Of a DNA stretch of 64,000 nucleotides, positions 45,242 through 55,173 are shown one piece after another; position 1 is the stretch's first letter, and each line of letters starts with the position of its first letter. The position numbers and the translations under genes were made by a program. The stretch is from Mucilaginibacter aquaedulcis (GTDB lineage: Bacteria > Bacteroidota > Bacteroidia > Sphingobacteriales > Sphingobacteriaceae): contig NZ_JAUFPR010000001.1 in assembly GCF_030409325.1 (NCBI RefSeq), positions 1 through 64,000 on the forward strand, written 5' to 3'. The notes under the pieces were generated by a model. That model had not been told where the DNA came from. It did not search any database and saw nothing but the letters and a program-made list of their open reading frames with translations.

Positions 45242-45649
45242 TCAACTTAGTTTACTCACCCTGTTCATGAGCGCTGCGGATACACCTACACAAATCAGGA
45301 TACCGATCAATAAGCCGCCAAACAAACGACCCGAAAAATCAAGAAAGTTATTTCCCTGATCAACGTAGTTTAAATAAACAAGTCCGGCAAGGCAGGCAAA
45401 CAAACCCCCTAAAACTAATATTTTAAAACTTTGAAACAGCGCCTCAAAAAAACTGAGGTTATTATCCTTTTCATTTTCCTTATAGCTTTTAACACCGAGG
45501 TAAACACCGGTCAATGGAATTAAGACAGATAAATATTCAACGGGGGCAACATGATTACCCGAGTTACTATATCCGAAGTTATGCATTACAAACAGCCAGG
45601 TTCCGCTAAAAATCCCGATAACTAAACCTGTTACAAATGCGTTTTTCAT
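45242..45649 (-). CDS. DUF4199 family membrane protein
   Basis: 135 aa with four predicted membrane helices (about 5-22, 38-52, 72-95 and 108-130). The layout of two N-terminal helices, a charged loop with SFFEALFQSFKI, then two further helices matches DUF4199, a Bacteroidota family without known function. Stand-alone. Confidence 0.8.
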   Translation of the reverse strand: MKNAFVTGLVIGIFSGTWLFVMHNFGYSNSGNHVAPVEYLSVLIPLTGVYLGVKSYKENEKDNNLSFFEALFQSFKILVLGGLFACLAGLVYLNYVDQGNNFLDFSGRLFGGLLIGILICVGVSAALMNRVSKLS

Positions 45650-45922
45650 CTTCTCAGCATTGTTATTGCCTTGTATTAAATATACATATTAAAGAAGGAA
45701 AAAGCAAGGCAAGCTGTTTGTGTATCAAGAATATTCTACCATATAAAATAATCAACATCCTATAACTATTGGAAATATAAATTCCATTTAAAATACAACA
45801 TCAACTATAAAATCACAGTAAAAAATCAATATTCAATAACTTTAAGTTATTAAACATTGCCAATTGTAATAAAAATCTGGTGTTATTTCCTTCCATTTTT
45901 GCGGTGTATTAAATAACACAAA

Positions 45923-46900
45923 ATGCAAACTTCAAATCAAATCAGCAGTAATACAAGCACGTTGTTGCTTAATGTAAATTCAAACATCCGAATCATTATA
46001 TTTTCAGCCTGTATAGTATTATGTTTAACGCCTTTTGTAAGCCCGGCCATTGCCTTATTAATGGGGTTGATAATCGCTCAGTTCACCGGGCATCCTTATC
46101 TTCATTTAAATCATAAGGCCACCCATGTTTTGCTACAGATATCGGTAGTAGGTCTGGGCTTTGGCATGAACGTTCACAGCGCCCTGCAAGCCGGAAAGGA
46201 AGGTATATTGTTTACAATAGCATCCATAACCGGAACACTTATTTTTGGATACCTGATGGGCAAATGGTTCCGTATAGAAAAGAAAACCTCCTTCCTGATC
46301 TCATCCGGAACAGCCATTTGCGGCGGCAGTGCCATAGCAGCAATATCCCCCGTAATTAAAGCCGAAGAAAAACAAATATCAGTAGCATTGGGCTGTGTTT
46401 TTATACTTAACTCTATCGCGTTATTTATATTTCCGGTTATAGGGCATCATTTAAACCTATCTCAAACACAATTTGGCTTGTGGTGTGCCATTGCTATTCA
46501 TGATACCAGCTCGGTTGTAGGTGCAGCCAGCAAATATGGGCCACACGCTTTAGAGGTAGCCACTACTGTGAAACTTGCCAGGGCCCTATGGATCATCCCC
46601 GTAGCATTTATATCATCATTCATTTTTAAAAACAATTCTAAAAACATCAGCATTCCATATTTTATTGGCGTGTTTATATTAGCCATGATAGCTAATGCGT
46701 ATATCCCTGCAATATCAGCAATAAGCCCATACTTTGTAAAAATTGCCAAGGCCGGCTTAACGCTTACTCTATTTTTAATTGGCGCGGGTTTATCACGTAC
46801 CGTGCTTTTAGCGGTAGGGTTCAGACCATTGTTTCAGGGCGTATTATTATGGATAGCTATATCTGCAACGGCTTTGTATGCTGTAGTACACCTGGCATAA
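45923..46900 (+). CDS. YeiH-family putative sulfate exporter
   Basis: 325 aa, about ten membrane helices. Family features: GLGFGMNVHSALQAG in the third helix, SSGTAICGGSAIAAISPVIKA, the HDTSSVVGAA motif and FLIGAGLSRT near the end. YeiH-type proteins (PSE family) are thought to move sulfate or related anions, though the substrate is not firmly proved. No LysR regulator is adjacent. Next gene in the same direction starts 150 bases later. Confidence 0.9.
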   Translation: MQTSNQISSNTSTLLLNVNSNIRIIIFSACIVLCLTPFVSPAIALLMGLIIAQFTGHPYLHLNHKATHVLLQISVVGLGFGMNVHSALQAGKEGILFTIASITGTLIFGYLMGKWFRIEKKTSFLISSGTAICGGSAIAAISPVIKAEEKQISVALGCVFILNSIALFIFPVIGHHLNLSQTQFGLWCAIAIHDTSSVVGAASKYGPHALEVATTVKLARALWIIPVAFISSFIFKNNSKNISIPYFIGVFILAMIANAYIPAISAISPYFVKIAKAGLTLTLFLIGAGLSRTVLLAVGFRPLFQGVLLWIAISATALYAVVHLA

Positions 46901-47052
46901 AATAAAAAATAAACCTATTTATTTAATTGATTATTAATTTCTTAAGTAAACCACAGATTATTTTCTTAAAACATCCTGTAATTTCAACAAAGAAAGAAAG
47001 CGTATTTTTACGTACTTTGGTTAATGGTTTTTTGTTTAATTTTAGCCCCTGC

Positions 47053-48198
47053 ATGATACCTGTTGTTTCAAAACTCCCCCAAACTGGCACAACCATATTC
47101 ACCATTATGTCGGCCCTGGCCAATGAAGTTGGTGCAATAAATCTTTCGCAGGGTTTTCCTGATTACGATTGCTCACCAGAGTTAATCGAACTGGTTAACA
47201 AAGCGATGAAAGATGGCCACAACCAGTATGCCCCTATGGCTGGCGTATTGAGTTTACGTGAAAAGATAGCCGAGAAAACAGAAAAATTATACGGAGCAGT
47301 TTACAATCCCGATACAGAAATCACCATAACTGCGGGTGGCACTCAAGCTATATTTACAGCTATAAGCGCCGTTATTCATCCAAATGATGAGGTAATCATA
47401 TTTGAGCCTGCTTTTGATTGCTATGCACCCGCTATTAAACTGATGGGCGGTGTAGTAAAATCATTGGCACTTGAACCTCCTAACTATCGTATTGCCTGGG
47501 ATATGGTAAAAAGGCTGATCAATCATAAAACCAAGATGATCATCCTTAATTCGCCTCATAATCCAACTTCAACCATACTGCATAAGGAAGATATTGATGA
47601 GCTGAGTGCCATAGTAAAAAATCAGGATATTTTGATTTTAAGCGATGAGGTATATGAGCACCTGATTTTTGATGGCGAAACGCACCATAGCATGGCCCGT
47701 TATCCTGAGTTGCAAATGCGTAGCTTTATTGTTGCCTCGTTTGGTAAACCTTTTCATGCCACCGGCTGGAAGATCGGATACTGCATGGCTCCTGAATATT
47801 TAATGAACGAATTCAGGAAAATACACCAGTTTTTAGTATTTTCGGTAAATACCCCTATACAATTTGCCATTGCCGAATATCTGAAAAATGAGGAAAGCTA
47901 TTTAAGCTTACCAGGCTTTTTTCAACAAAAAAGAGATTATTTCAGGGAAGGGCTTAAACAAACCCGATTTGAACTATTACCTTGCTATGGATCATACTTT
48001 CAATCAGTACGTTACAGCAAAATAACAGACGAAACAGATGCCAACTTTGCTATACGTATGGCTAAAGAAAACAGAGTGGCATCTATACCGGTTTCTGCCT
48101 TTTATACCAAGGGGATTGACCACCATGTATTACGATTTTGTTTTGCCAAAAGGCAAGAAACCTTAGATAAAGCCGTTGATAGGTTAATGAAAGTTTAA
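47053..48198 (+). CDS. methionine/glutamine aminotransferase (YbdL-like, PLP-dependent)
   Basis: I choose the ATG at 47053 (MIPVVSKLPQTGTT), the usual start of this family; the longer frame adds 42 unlikely residues. 381 aa, fold-type I. Motifs: INLSQGFPDYDC, AGGTQAIF (phosphate binding), NSPHNPT, SDEVYEHL and the PLP lysine in SFGKPFHATGWKIGY, and RFCFAKR for the carboxylate. This subgroup transfers amino groups from glutamine or methionine to 2-keto-4-methylthiobutyrate and related keto acids. The omega-amidase gene 170 bases downstream is the expected partner. Confidence 0.92.
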   Translation: MIPVVSKLPQTGTTIFTIMSALANEVGAINLSQGFPDYDCSPELIELVNKAMKDGHNQYAPMAGVLSLREKIAEKTEKLYGAVYNPDTEITITAGGTQAIFTAISAVIHPNDEVIIFEPAFDCYAPAIKLMGGVVKSLALEPPNYRIAWDMVKRLINHKTKMIILNSPHNPTSTILHKEDIDELSAIVKNQDILILSDEVYEHLIFDGETHHSMARYPELQMRSFIVASFGKPFHATGWKIGYCMAPEYLMNEFRKIHQFLVFSVNTPIQFAIAEYLKNEESYLSLPGFFQQKRDYFREGLKQTRFELLPCYGSYFQSVRYSKITDETDANFAIRMAKENRVASIPVSAFYTKGIDHHVLRFCFAKRQETLDKAVDRLMKV

Positions 48199-48367
48199 AA
48201 ATGGTGTTGGTTCCATGGTCGATGGAAACCATAGTCCATAACTGAATTTACTATTTAAAGCTTCATTAAAGAAGTAAAAAAATACAATTATACCTATGGA
48301 CATCTGTTCATAAACTTAAATAAATCGGCAGGTTATCGACCATAACCAGCCGACTAAGATAACGCTT

Positions 48368-49153
48368 ATGGATAATCTGAAAATTACTATTTTTCAAGGC
48401 TACCTCTTCTGGGAAAATACCGATAAAAACCTGCAAAATATCTCCCTGAGATTATCTGGCGGTATACGCGAAAAGACAGATCTTATTATACTGCCCGAAA
48501 TGTTTAGCACCGGTTTTACCATGGATGCCGAGAAACTGGCCGAACCCATGGAAGGTAAAACCATGCAATGGATGCTCCAAACCGCCAGGCAATATGATTG
48601 CGTAGTAACCGGCAGTATCATTATTAAAGAAAACAACCAGTTTTATAATCGCCTGATTTGGATGCGTCCGGATGGCACTTATAACCATTATGATAAACGC
48701 CATTTGTTTGCACTCGGTAAAGAACACAATACCTACACTCCAGGCAACAAGAAACTTTTTGTTGAGCTTAACGGCTGGGTAATATGCCCGGTGATATGCT
48801 ATGATCTGCGTTTCCCGGTATGGCTGCGTAATGTTGGCGAAAATCCTTACGATCTGCTTATTGTAGTAGCCAACTGGCCCGAGCGCAGAGCCTTGCATTG
48901 GCGCACACTCTTGCCTGCACGTGCCGTTGAAAATCAGACTTATGTAATTGGCGTTAACCGGGTTGGACACGATGGAAATGAAATATATCATTCAGGCGAT
49001 TCTACCTGTATTGACCCTAATGGTAATGTGGTGTATTACAAACGTGATGAAGATGATGTATACACCTTTTCCATCATTGCAGATGAAGTAAAAAAAGCAC
49101 GGAGGGCCCTGCCATTTTTAAAAGATGCAGATACTTTTGAGATAGAAATTTAA
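48368..49153 (+). CDS. omega-amidase (YafV/NIT2-like nitrilase family)
   Basis: 261 aa, cytosolic. Nitrilase catalytic set: Glu in LPEMFSTGFTMD, Lys in HYDKRHLFALG, Cys in CPVICYDLRFPVWLRN, plus LLPARAVENQTYVIGVNRVG. The FTM and DLRFPVWLRN blocks distinguish the omega-amidase branch, which hydrolyses 2-oxoglutaramate or 2-oxosuccinamate. Next to a glutamine-type aminotransferase this fits the glutaminase II route: transamination with glutamine made irreversible by amidase action, useful in methionine salvage. Confidence 0.92.
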   Translation: MDNLKITIFQGYLFWENTDKNLQNISLRLSGGIREKTDLIILPEMFSTGFTMDAEKLAEPMEGKTMQWMLQTARQYDCVVTGSIIIKENNQFYNRLIWMRPDGTYNHYDKRHLFALGKEHNTYTPGNKKLFVELNGWVICPVICYDLRFPVWLRNVGENPYDLLIVVANWPERRALHWRTLLPARAVENQTYVIGVNRVGHDGNEIYHSGDSTCIDPNGNVVYYKRDEDDVYTFSIIADEVKKARRALPFLKDADTFEIEI

Positions 49154-49345
49154 CGGTTGCTGAAAGGCCTGTTCCTTCTTGTTTTTGTTTATGTTTAATT
49201 GCTTCAAAACTGGAGCAAAACCCGTGGTTTTATGAAATTATAAATTTATAGCCCCGGTTGTTAAATTATATCATAACATTAACCCATCTTCATGGAAAAT
49301 TCATACCTGTTATGAATTTTTGTAATGTTGAATTGAAAGAGGAAT

Positions 49346-50623
49346 ATGTGTAATATAAAAAACCTGCTATTTTTATCATCTGTCGTATTTTTTAGTTTTA
49401 GTGCTAACCGGGCCAGTGCCCAAACAGATACGCTCAAGCTTAACTTCCAGGACGCCGAAAAACAGTTTCTTGAAAATAACCTGAGCCTTTTAGCCCAAAA
49501 GTATAATGTGGAAGCGTCAAAGGCGCTTATACAGCAAGCCAAACTTTGGGACAATCCCGTACTCAGTACCGATCAAAACATCCACACCGGGGGCGATAAT
49601 AAATTCTTTGACCACAGCAAAGGTAACGGACAAGTATTTGTTCAGTTGAACCAGGTATTTACTACCGCCGGCAAACGCGGTAAACAAGTGCAAGTGGCAA
49701 AAGATGATGCCATGGTGCAGGAAGCCTCGTTTAACGATTTGATGCGCAACCTGAAGTATAACCTGCAACTTGATTTTAGTCAGTTGGCTACTTTGAACGC
49801 GCAGGAAAAAGTTTATCAGAACGAGATACAATCGGCCACAAACCTGGTACAGGCCATTCAAAAATCATTTGATGCAGGGAATACCTCCATGAAAGATCTG
49901 ATCAGGCTTAAGGCTTTACTCTTTGGCTTGCAGAATGATATGGTGGAGAACAGCCGCCAGATCAATGATCTGCAAACCGAGTTAAAAACCGTGCTGCAAA
50001 CTAAAGAAACCACGTTTGTATACCCTATTGTTAATGATAAACCAACCGAAACGGTATCATTGGACATTGCCACATTAATTGAGCAGGCCAAAATCAACCG
50101 CCCCGATTATCTCTCAAACCAATACCAGCTTAATTCGGCGACCCATAACCTGGCCTATCAAAGAGCCTTGGCTGTTCCGGATATAACCATTGGTGCATCC
50201 TATGACAAAAACAGTAATTATGCCCCTAACTATTACGGTTTAGAGATCGGGTTACCCCTGCCCTTCTTTAACCGTAACCAGGGCAATATCAAATCCGCAA
50301 AATATAACATCCAAAGCCAGGAAAGCACCTTAAAACAAAGCGAGTTCCAGCTTAAAAATGATGTGGTATCGGCAGTAAATCAGTATAAGTTAAACCAGCA
50401 GCTATTCTCAACCCAGCAAATTGAGTTTAATGATCAATATGATAAGCTGTTCAACAGTATGCTTAAAAGCTTTCAGCAAAGGCAGATAAGCCTTGTTGAG
50501 TTTGTTGACTTTTTTGATACTTATAAAGATACCAAGCTTAAAATATTGCAACAGCAATATAATCTTCAAAAATCCATTGCCGATCTGAACTTTGCCACCG
50601 GCACAACCGTAGTCAAATCCTAA
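49346..50623 (+). CDS. TolC-family outer membrane efflux protein (CzcC/CusC-like)
   Basis: 425 aa with a signal peptide (hydrophobic 7-22, ending RASAQ). Two repeats of long alpha-helices typical of TolC-type channels (LNFQDAEKQFLENNLSLLAQ at the start of the first, ATLIEQAKINRPDYL at the second) and beta-strand segments. First gene of an operon with the adaptor (21 bases downstream) and RND pump. Forms the outer-membrane exit of a tripartite metal exporter. Confidence 0.93.
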   Translation: MCNIKNLLFLSSVVFFSFSANRASAQTDTLKLNFQDAEKQFLENNLSLLAQKYNVEASKALIQQAKLWDNPVLSTDQNIHTGGDNKFFDHSKGNGQVFVQLNQVFTTAGKRGKQVQVAKDDAMVQEASFNDLMRNLKYNLQLDFSQLATLNAQEKVYQNEIQSATNLVQAIQKSFDAGNTSMKDLIRLKALLFGLQNDMVENSRQINDLQTELKTVLQTKETTFVYPIVNDKPTETVSLDIATLIEQAKINRPDYLSNQYQLNSATHNLAYQRALAVPDITIGASYDKNSNYAPNYYGLEIGLPLPFFNRNQGNIKSAKYNIQSQESTLKQSEFQLKNDVVSAVNQYKLNQQLFSTQQIEFNDQYDKLFNSMLKSFQQRQISLVEFVDFFDTYKDTKLKILQQQYNLQKSIADLNFATGTTVVKS

Positions 50624-50643
50624 ATTTATATAAATACCATATA

Positions 50644-51747
50644 ATGATGAAAAGAGAAACGCTGTTATCCGGCATCTCCGCTTTACTATTGCTTGCCGCC
50701 TGCAAAGGCAAGCCTCAACCCGTAGCAGAAAATCAACCGGTTACCGTAAGCGACTCCATGGCGCGTATGATAACTATTGATACGGCTAAAACTACTACCA
50801 TGAAAGATGAGCTGAACTTATCAGGAGAGGTATCTTATGACGATAATAACGTGATTAAGGTATTCCCGTTTGCCGGTGGCCAGATTCAGGAAGTTAAGGT
50901 TTCCCTGGGCGATAAAGTTACCAAGGGCCAAACGCTTGCAATTATGCGCAGTGCCGATGTAGCAGGTAATTATACCGACCTTACCGCAACCAAATCAGAC
51001 CTGGCTATTGCCAAACGTCAACTTGAGCAGGCCGAATACCTTTATAAAAATGGCATATCAAGCGAACGTGATTACACCGAGGCCAAAGAAAATTTCAATA
51101 AAGCAGCAGCAGCAAATACCAAAGTTCAGCAGCAAATTTCTATTAATGGCGGTGGTAACACAACTCCGGGTGGTACTTTAATTATAAAAGCCCCTGAAAG
51201 CGGCTACATCGTTGAAAAAAATATTACAGCAGGCAGCTTTATCCGCCCGGATAACAGCACCAATATGTTTACCATATCTAACATGAAAGATGTATGGATC
51301 TGGGCCAACGTGTTTGAGTCTGACATCAGCAAGGTGAAAGCAGGCTATACTGCTAAAGTTACCACAGTGGCCTATCCCGGTAAAATCTTTACCGGTAAGG
51401 TTGATGCTATTAGCTCGGTGCTTGATCCGGATAATAAAGTAATGAAGATCAAGATCGTATTACCTAATACCGATATGATGCTGAAACCTGAAATGTTCAC
51501 CAACGTGATCATTACTAACAGTGATAAGGCCGAATCGGTTGCTGTACCTGCCAAGGCGGTAATTTTTGATAACAGCAAATATTATGTTGTTATGTACAAC
51601 AGCAAAACTGATTTAAAAGTACGCGAGGTAAGTGTTATTAAAACGGTTGACGATGTAAGCTACCTGTCATCGGGCTTGAATGCAGGTGATAAACTGATCT
51701 CAAAAAATCAACTATTGTTTTACGATGCTTTAGTGGGTGATAAATAG
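50644..51747 (+). CDS. RND efflux periplasmic adaptor (CzcB/CusB-like)
   Basis: 367 aa lipoprotein with lipobox LLAAC. Domains in order: barrel-sandwich strand (VFPFAGGQIQEVKVSLGDKV), alpha-hairpin with LAIAKRQLEQAEYLYKNG, second half of the hybrid motif (IKAPESGYIVEKNITAGSF), beta-barrel (WIWANVFESDI) and membrane-proximal domain. It links the pump at 51883 to the outer-membrane channel. No His/Met-rich metal-chaperone tail. Followed by the inverted-repeat element at 51759. Confidence 0.93.
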   Translation: MMKRETLLSGISALLLLAACKGKPQPVAENQPVTVSDSMARMITIDTAKTTTMKDELNLSGEVSYDDNNVIKVFPFAGGQIQEVKVSLGDKVTKGQTLAIMRSADVAGNYTDLTATKSDLAIAKRQLEQAEYLYKNGISSERDYTEAKENFNKAAAANTKVQQQISINGGGNTTPGGTLIIKAPESGYIVEKNITAGSFIRPDNSTNMFTISNMKDVWIWANVFESDISKVKAGYTAKVTTVAYPGKIFTGKVDAISSVLDPDNKVMKIKIVLPNTDMMLKPEMFTNVIITNSDKAESVAVPAKAVIFDNSKYYVVMYNSKTDLKVREVSVIKTVDDVSYLSSGLNAGDKLISKNQLLFYDALVGDK

Positions 51748-51758
51748 TTTTTTAGAAG

Positions 51759-51874
51759 TATCAAGTAGTTAGTATCAGGTATCAAGACTTTTAACATACG
51801 TATAAAAGCAATCTGACACTAAATATCTGATACCAAAAACTAAATACTTGCTACCTGATACTAATTACTTGATA
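51759..51874. repeat. REP-like inverted repeat element
   Basis: Two 28-base arms, 51759-51786 and 51847-51874, match in inverted orientation with only two mismatches around a 60-base spacer. The units are built from TATCAAGTA, AGTATCAGGTA and CTGATAC words, which also recur in the spacer. It fills the whole gap between the adaptor and pump genes. No transposase; the form suggests an intergenic palindromic repeat of the REP/BIME kind, which could modulate pump expression. Confidence 0.75.
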
Positions 51875-51882
51875 AAAAAGAG

Positions 51883-54800
51883 ATGAATAAATTCATTAAA
51901 AATATAATCTACTTTTCGCTAAGGCACCGTTACTTCGTGTTTTTCATGACACTGGTATTGGTGGTACTTGGCGTATGGAGCTATTTAAATACCCCCATTG
52001 AAACCTTCCCCGATGTAACCAACACGCAGATCATCATCATTGCGCAGTGGCCTGGCCGTAGTGCCGAGGAAGTGGAAAAAATGATCACCATACCCATGGA
52101 GACCGTTTTAAACTCCGTGCAAAAAAAGGCTAACCTGCGTACTACCTCATCATTTGGCCTTTCATACGTACGTATCATTTTTGACGATGATGTGGATGAT
52201 GCCTTTGCCCGACAGCAGGTTTTAAGCCGCCTGGGCAATGCCGATTTGCCCGATGGTGTAAAGCCCGAAGTTGAGCCACCCTATGGCCCAACAGGTGAAA
52301 TTTACCGTTACACACTGAAAAGCCGTACCAAAAGCATTCATGATTTAACAGCAATTCAGGATTGGATACTTGACCGGCAGTTTAAATCTGTTCCTGGTGT
52401 TGCCGACGTAAACAGCTTTGGCGGCGAGGAAAAAACTTATGAGGTAAGTGTTAATCCTGCCTTGCTGCAAAAATATGCCCTAACTTCTCTTGATGTTTTC
52501 AATGCCATTAATCGCAGTAACATTAACGTAGGTGGAGATATCATTGAAAAAAATGACCAGGCCTACATTGTACGTGGTATCGGTTTAATCAATAACATTG
52601 AAGAGATACAAAACATCATTGTTAAAAACGTTAATAACGTTCCTATTTTAGCTAAGGATGTTGCCGAAATAAAAGAGAGTGGCCTACCCCGTTTAGGTCA
52701 GGTTGGGCGAGATAAGCATAACGACGTTATTGAAGGTATTGTGGTAATGCGCAAGGGTGAAAACCCTGCCGAGGTATTAAAACGGATCCGCGATAAAGTT
52801 GCCGACCTTAACGATAACGTACTACCAAAAGATGTTAAGATCGATACTTTTTATGATCGTACCAACCTGATGGATTTTTGTACCGAAACGGTTATCCATA
52901 ACCTATGCGAAGGTATCATCCTGGTAACGGTAATTGTATTCCTGTTCATGGCCGATTGGCGCACCACGCTGATTGTGGCTATCATTATTCCGCTGGCTTT
53001 ATTGTTTGCGTTTATATGTTTGCGTTTAAAAGGCATGAGTGCCAACTTACTCTCGATGGGGGCGGTCGATTTTGGTATCATCATCGATGGGGCCGTGGTA
53101 ATGGTGGAGGGTATATTTGTTGCCCTTGATCATCGTGCCAAAGAAGTTGGGATGCAAAAGTTTAATGGATTAGCCAAACTGGGCCTTTTTAAAAACATTG
53201 GTGCCGAGATGGGTAAGGCTATCTTCTTCTCTAAGCTCATCATCTTAACCTGTTTAGTACCAATTTTCGCTTTCCAAAAGGTAGAAGGAAAAATGTTTTC
53301 GCCTTTGGCTTATACCTTAGGTTTTGCGTTGCTGGGTGCTTTGATATTTACACTTACCCTGGTACCTGCCCTGTCAAGTATCTTACTAAGCAAAAACGTT
53401 AAGGAAAAACATAACCCGGTTGTACTATTTTTTGAAAACGGTATCCGCCGCATGTTCAGCTACACTTACCGTAACCAAAAGCTAAGCTTAATTGTGGCTG
53501 TTTCGTTCATGGCAGTGACTTTCTTTTCGGCTAAGTTTTTAGGTAGCGAGTTTTTACCGCAGCTTAATGAAGGCGCCTTATGGGTAACTGCCCAATTGCC
53601 AATGAGCACATCGTTAGAGAGTTCGGTTAACGTTACCAATAAAATGCGCGATGTACTGTCTACTTTCCCCGAGGTAAAGCAAACCCTGTCGCAGGTTGGC
53701 CGTACCAATGATGGTACCGACCCAAAAGGTTTCTTTAACGTACAGATCCAGGTAGATCTGAGACCTCAGAAAGAATGGAAAAGCGGCTTAAGCGAAGAAC
53801 AGCTTATTGCTAATATCGACAAAAAACTAAGCCAGTTTCCAGGTATCATCTTTAATTATTCGCAACCTATTATTGATAACGTGGCCGAAGCTGTTGCCGG
53901 CGTACCAGCCTCAATGGCGGTTAAAATATTTGGCCCCGACTTTACCGTATTGGATCATAAGGCTGATGCCGTGATGGATGTACTCAAACACGTTCAGGGT
54001 GTAGAAGACTTAGGCGTACTACGTAACCTTGGTCAGCCAGAGTTCAGGATTGAGCTCGACCAACGTAAGATGGGTTTATACGGCGTATCAACAGCCGATG
54101 CCAACTCTGTAATTGAAATGGCCATTGGTGGTAAAGCTGCTACTACCCTATATGAGGGCGAACGTAAATTTGACATCCGTATACGTTATCAAAAACAGTT
54201 CAGAGATACCCAGGATAAGATAGAGAACCTGATGGTACCTACCATGAACGGCTCAAAAATAGCCATCAAGGAGATCTCTAACATCACTACCCAAACAGGG
54301 CCTGCATTTATATACCGTGATAATAACATGCGTTACATCGCTGTTAAATTCTCGGTACGTGGCCGCGATTTAGGCAGTACCATTGCCGAGGCTCAGCAAA
54401 AGGTAAACAATGCCGTTAAGCTGGAGCAAGGTTATTCCTTTACCTGGAACGGTGAATTTGAAAACCAGATCAGGGCATCAAATACACTGGCTCATGTAGT
54501 TCCTATTTGTTTACTGGTTATATTCCTGATATTGTTCATAACCTTCGGCAATGCTAAAGATGCAACACTGGTTATATTAAACGTACCGTTCGCGCTTATA
54601 GGCGGTATATTGGCACTTCACATTACCAATACTAACTTTAGTATATCTGCCGGTATAGGCTTTATAGCCTTGTTCGGGGTGTGTATCCAAAATGGTGTAA
54701 TCCTGATATCGGTATTTAAAAAGAACCTGGAAGAGCACATGCCGCTTGATAAAGCCTTATTAGAAGGTGTAACTTCAAGGGTAAGGCCGGTTGTCATGAC

Positions 54801-55023
54801 CGCCCTGATGGCTGCTATTGGTTTGATGCCTGCAGCTATATCAACAGGTATCGGTTCCGAAACTCAAAAACCATTGGCTATAGTGGTAATAGGCGGTTTG
54901 GTTACCTCAACCATACTTACGCTGTTAATATTACCTATTATATATGCCATTGTTCACCGGTTAGTTCACCGCCGCGAAAATCGCAAACTATTGAAAAAAA
55001 TGGGCGTTGTAAGAAATGTCTGA
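51883..55023 (+). CDS. heavy-metal RND efflux pump (CzcA/CusA family)
   Basis: 1046 aa, full length, 12 membrane helices. The fourth-helix motif DFGIIIDGAVVMVEG retains both Asp and the Glu that carry protons in CzcA-type (HME) pumps. Other blocks: FPDVTNTQIIIIAQWPGRSA, GNADLPDGVKPEVEPPYGPT and PLAIVVIGGLVTSTILTLLI. Exports divalent (Zn, Co, Cd) or monovalent (Cu, Ag) metals; the conserved DDE set favours divalent ions. Third gene of the operon; a terminator follows at 55031. Confidence 0.95.
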   Translation: MNKFIKNIIYFSLRHRYFVFFMTLVLVVLGVWSYLNTPIETFPDVTNTQIIIIAQWPGRSAEEVEKMITIPMETVLNSVQKKANLRTTSSFGLSYVRIIFDDDVDDAFARQQVLSRLGNADLPDGVKPEVEPPYGPTGEIYRYTLKSRTKSIHDLTAIQDWILDRQFKSVPGVADVNSFGGEEKTYEVSVNPALLQKYALTSLDVFNAINRSNINVGGDIIEKNDQAYIVRGIGLINNIEEIQNIIVKNVNNVPILAKDVAEIKESGLPRLGQVGRDKHNDVIEGIVVMRKGENPAEVLKRIRDKVADLNDNVLPKDVKIDTFYDRTNLMDFCTETVIHNLCEGIILVTVIVFLFMADWRTTLIVAIIIPLALLFAFICLRLKGMSANLLSMGAVDFGIIIDGAVVMVEGIFVALDHRAKEVGMQKFNGLAKLGLFKNIGAEMGKAIFFSKLIILTCLVPIFAFQKVEGKMFSPLAYTLGFALLGALIFTLTLVPALSSILLSKNVKEKHNPVVLFFENGIRRMFSYTYRNQKLSLIVAVSFMAVTFFSAKFLGSEFLPQLNEGALWVTAQLPMSTSLESSVNVTNKMRDVLSTFPEVKQTLSQVGRTNDGTDPKGFFNVQIQVDLRPQKEWKSGLSEEQLIANIDKKLSQFPGIIFNYSQPIIDNVAEAVAGVPASMAVKIFGPDFTVLDHKADAVMDVLKHVQGVEDLGVLRNLGQPEFRIELDQRKMGLYGVSTADANSVIEMAIGGKAATTLYEGERKFDIRIRYQKQFRDTQDKIENLMVPTMNGSKIAIKEISNITTQTGPAFIYRDNNMRYIAVKFSVRGRDLGSTIAEAQQKVNNAVKLEQGYSFTWNGEFENQIRASNTLAHVVPICLLVIFLILFITFGNAKDATLVILNVPFALIGGILALHITNTNFSISAGIGFIALFGVCIQNGVILISVFKKNLEEHMPLDKALLEGVTSRVRPVVMTALMAAIGLMPAAISTGIGSETQKPLAIVVIGGLVTSTILTLLILPIIYAIVHRLVHRRENRKLLKKMGVVRNV

Positions 55024-55030
55024 TACCCAT

Positions 55031-55072
55031 AAACAAAAACGCCCCGGCAAAATTGTCGGGGCGTTTTTGTTT
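55031..55072. terminator. strong bidirectional terminator
   Basis: AAACAAAAACGCCCCG (55031-55046) and CGGGGCGTTTTTGTTT (55057-55072) are exact inverted copies with a 10-base loop, giving T runs on both strands. Ends the efflux operon. Confidence 0.85.
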
Positions 55073-55173
55073 ATAAACTTATTCAGTTAGTTCAACTCGT
55101 TTCTAATAGTTGCTACTATAGCTAATTGTGATTTTTAAGTTTAATTTGCATATTACAAACAGCACGTTCATTT

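Noticed and set aside
51759..51874. Insertion sequence or attachment site
   Set aside because: No transposase, no target duplication and no integrase; better described as a palindromic intergenic repeat.
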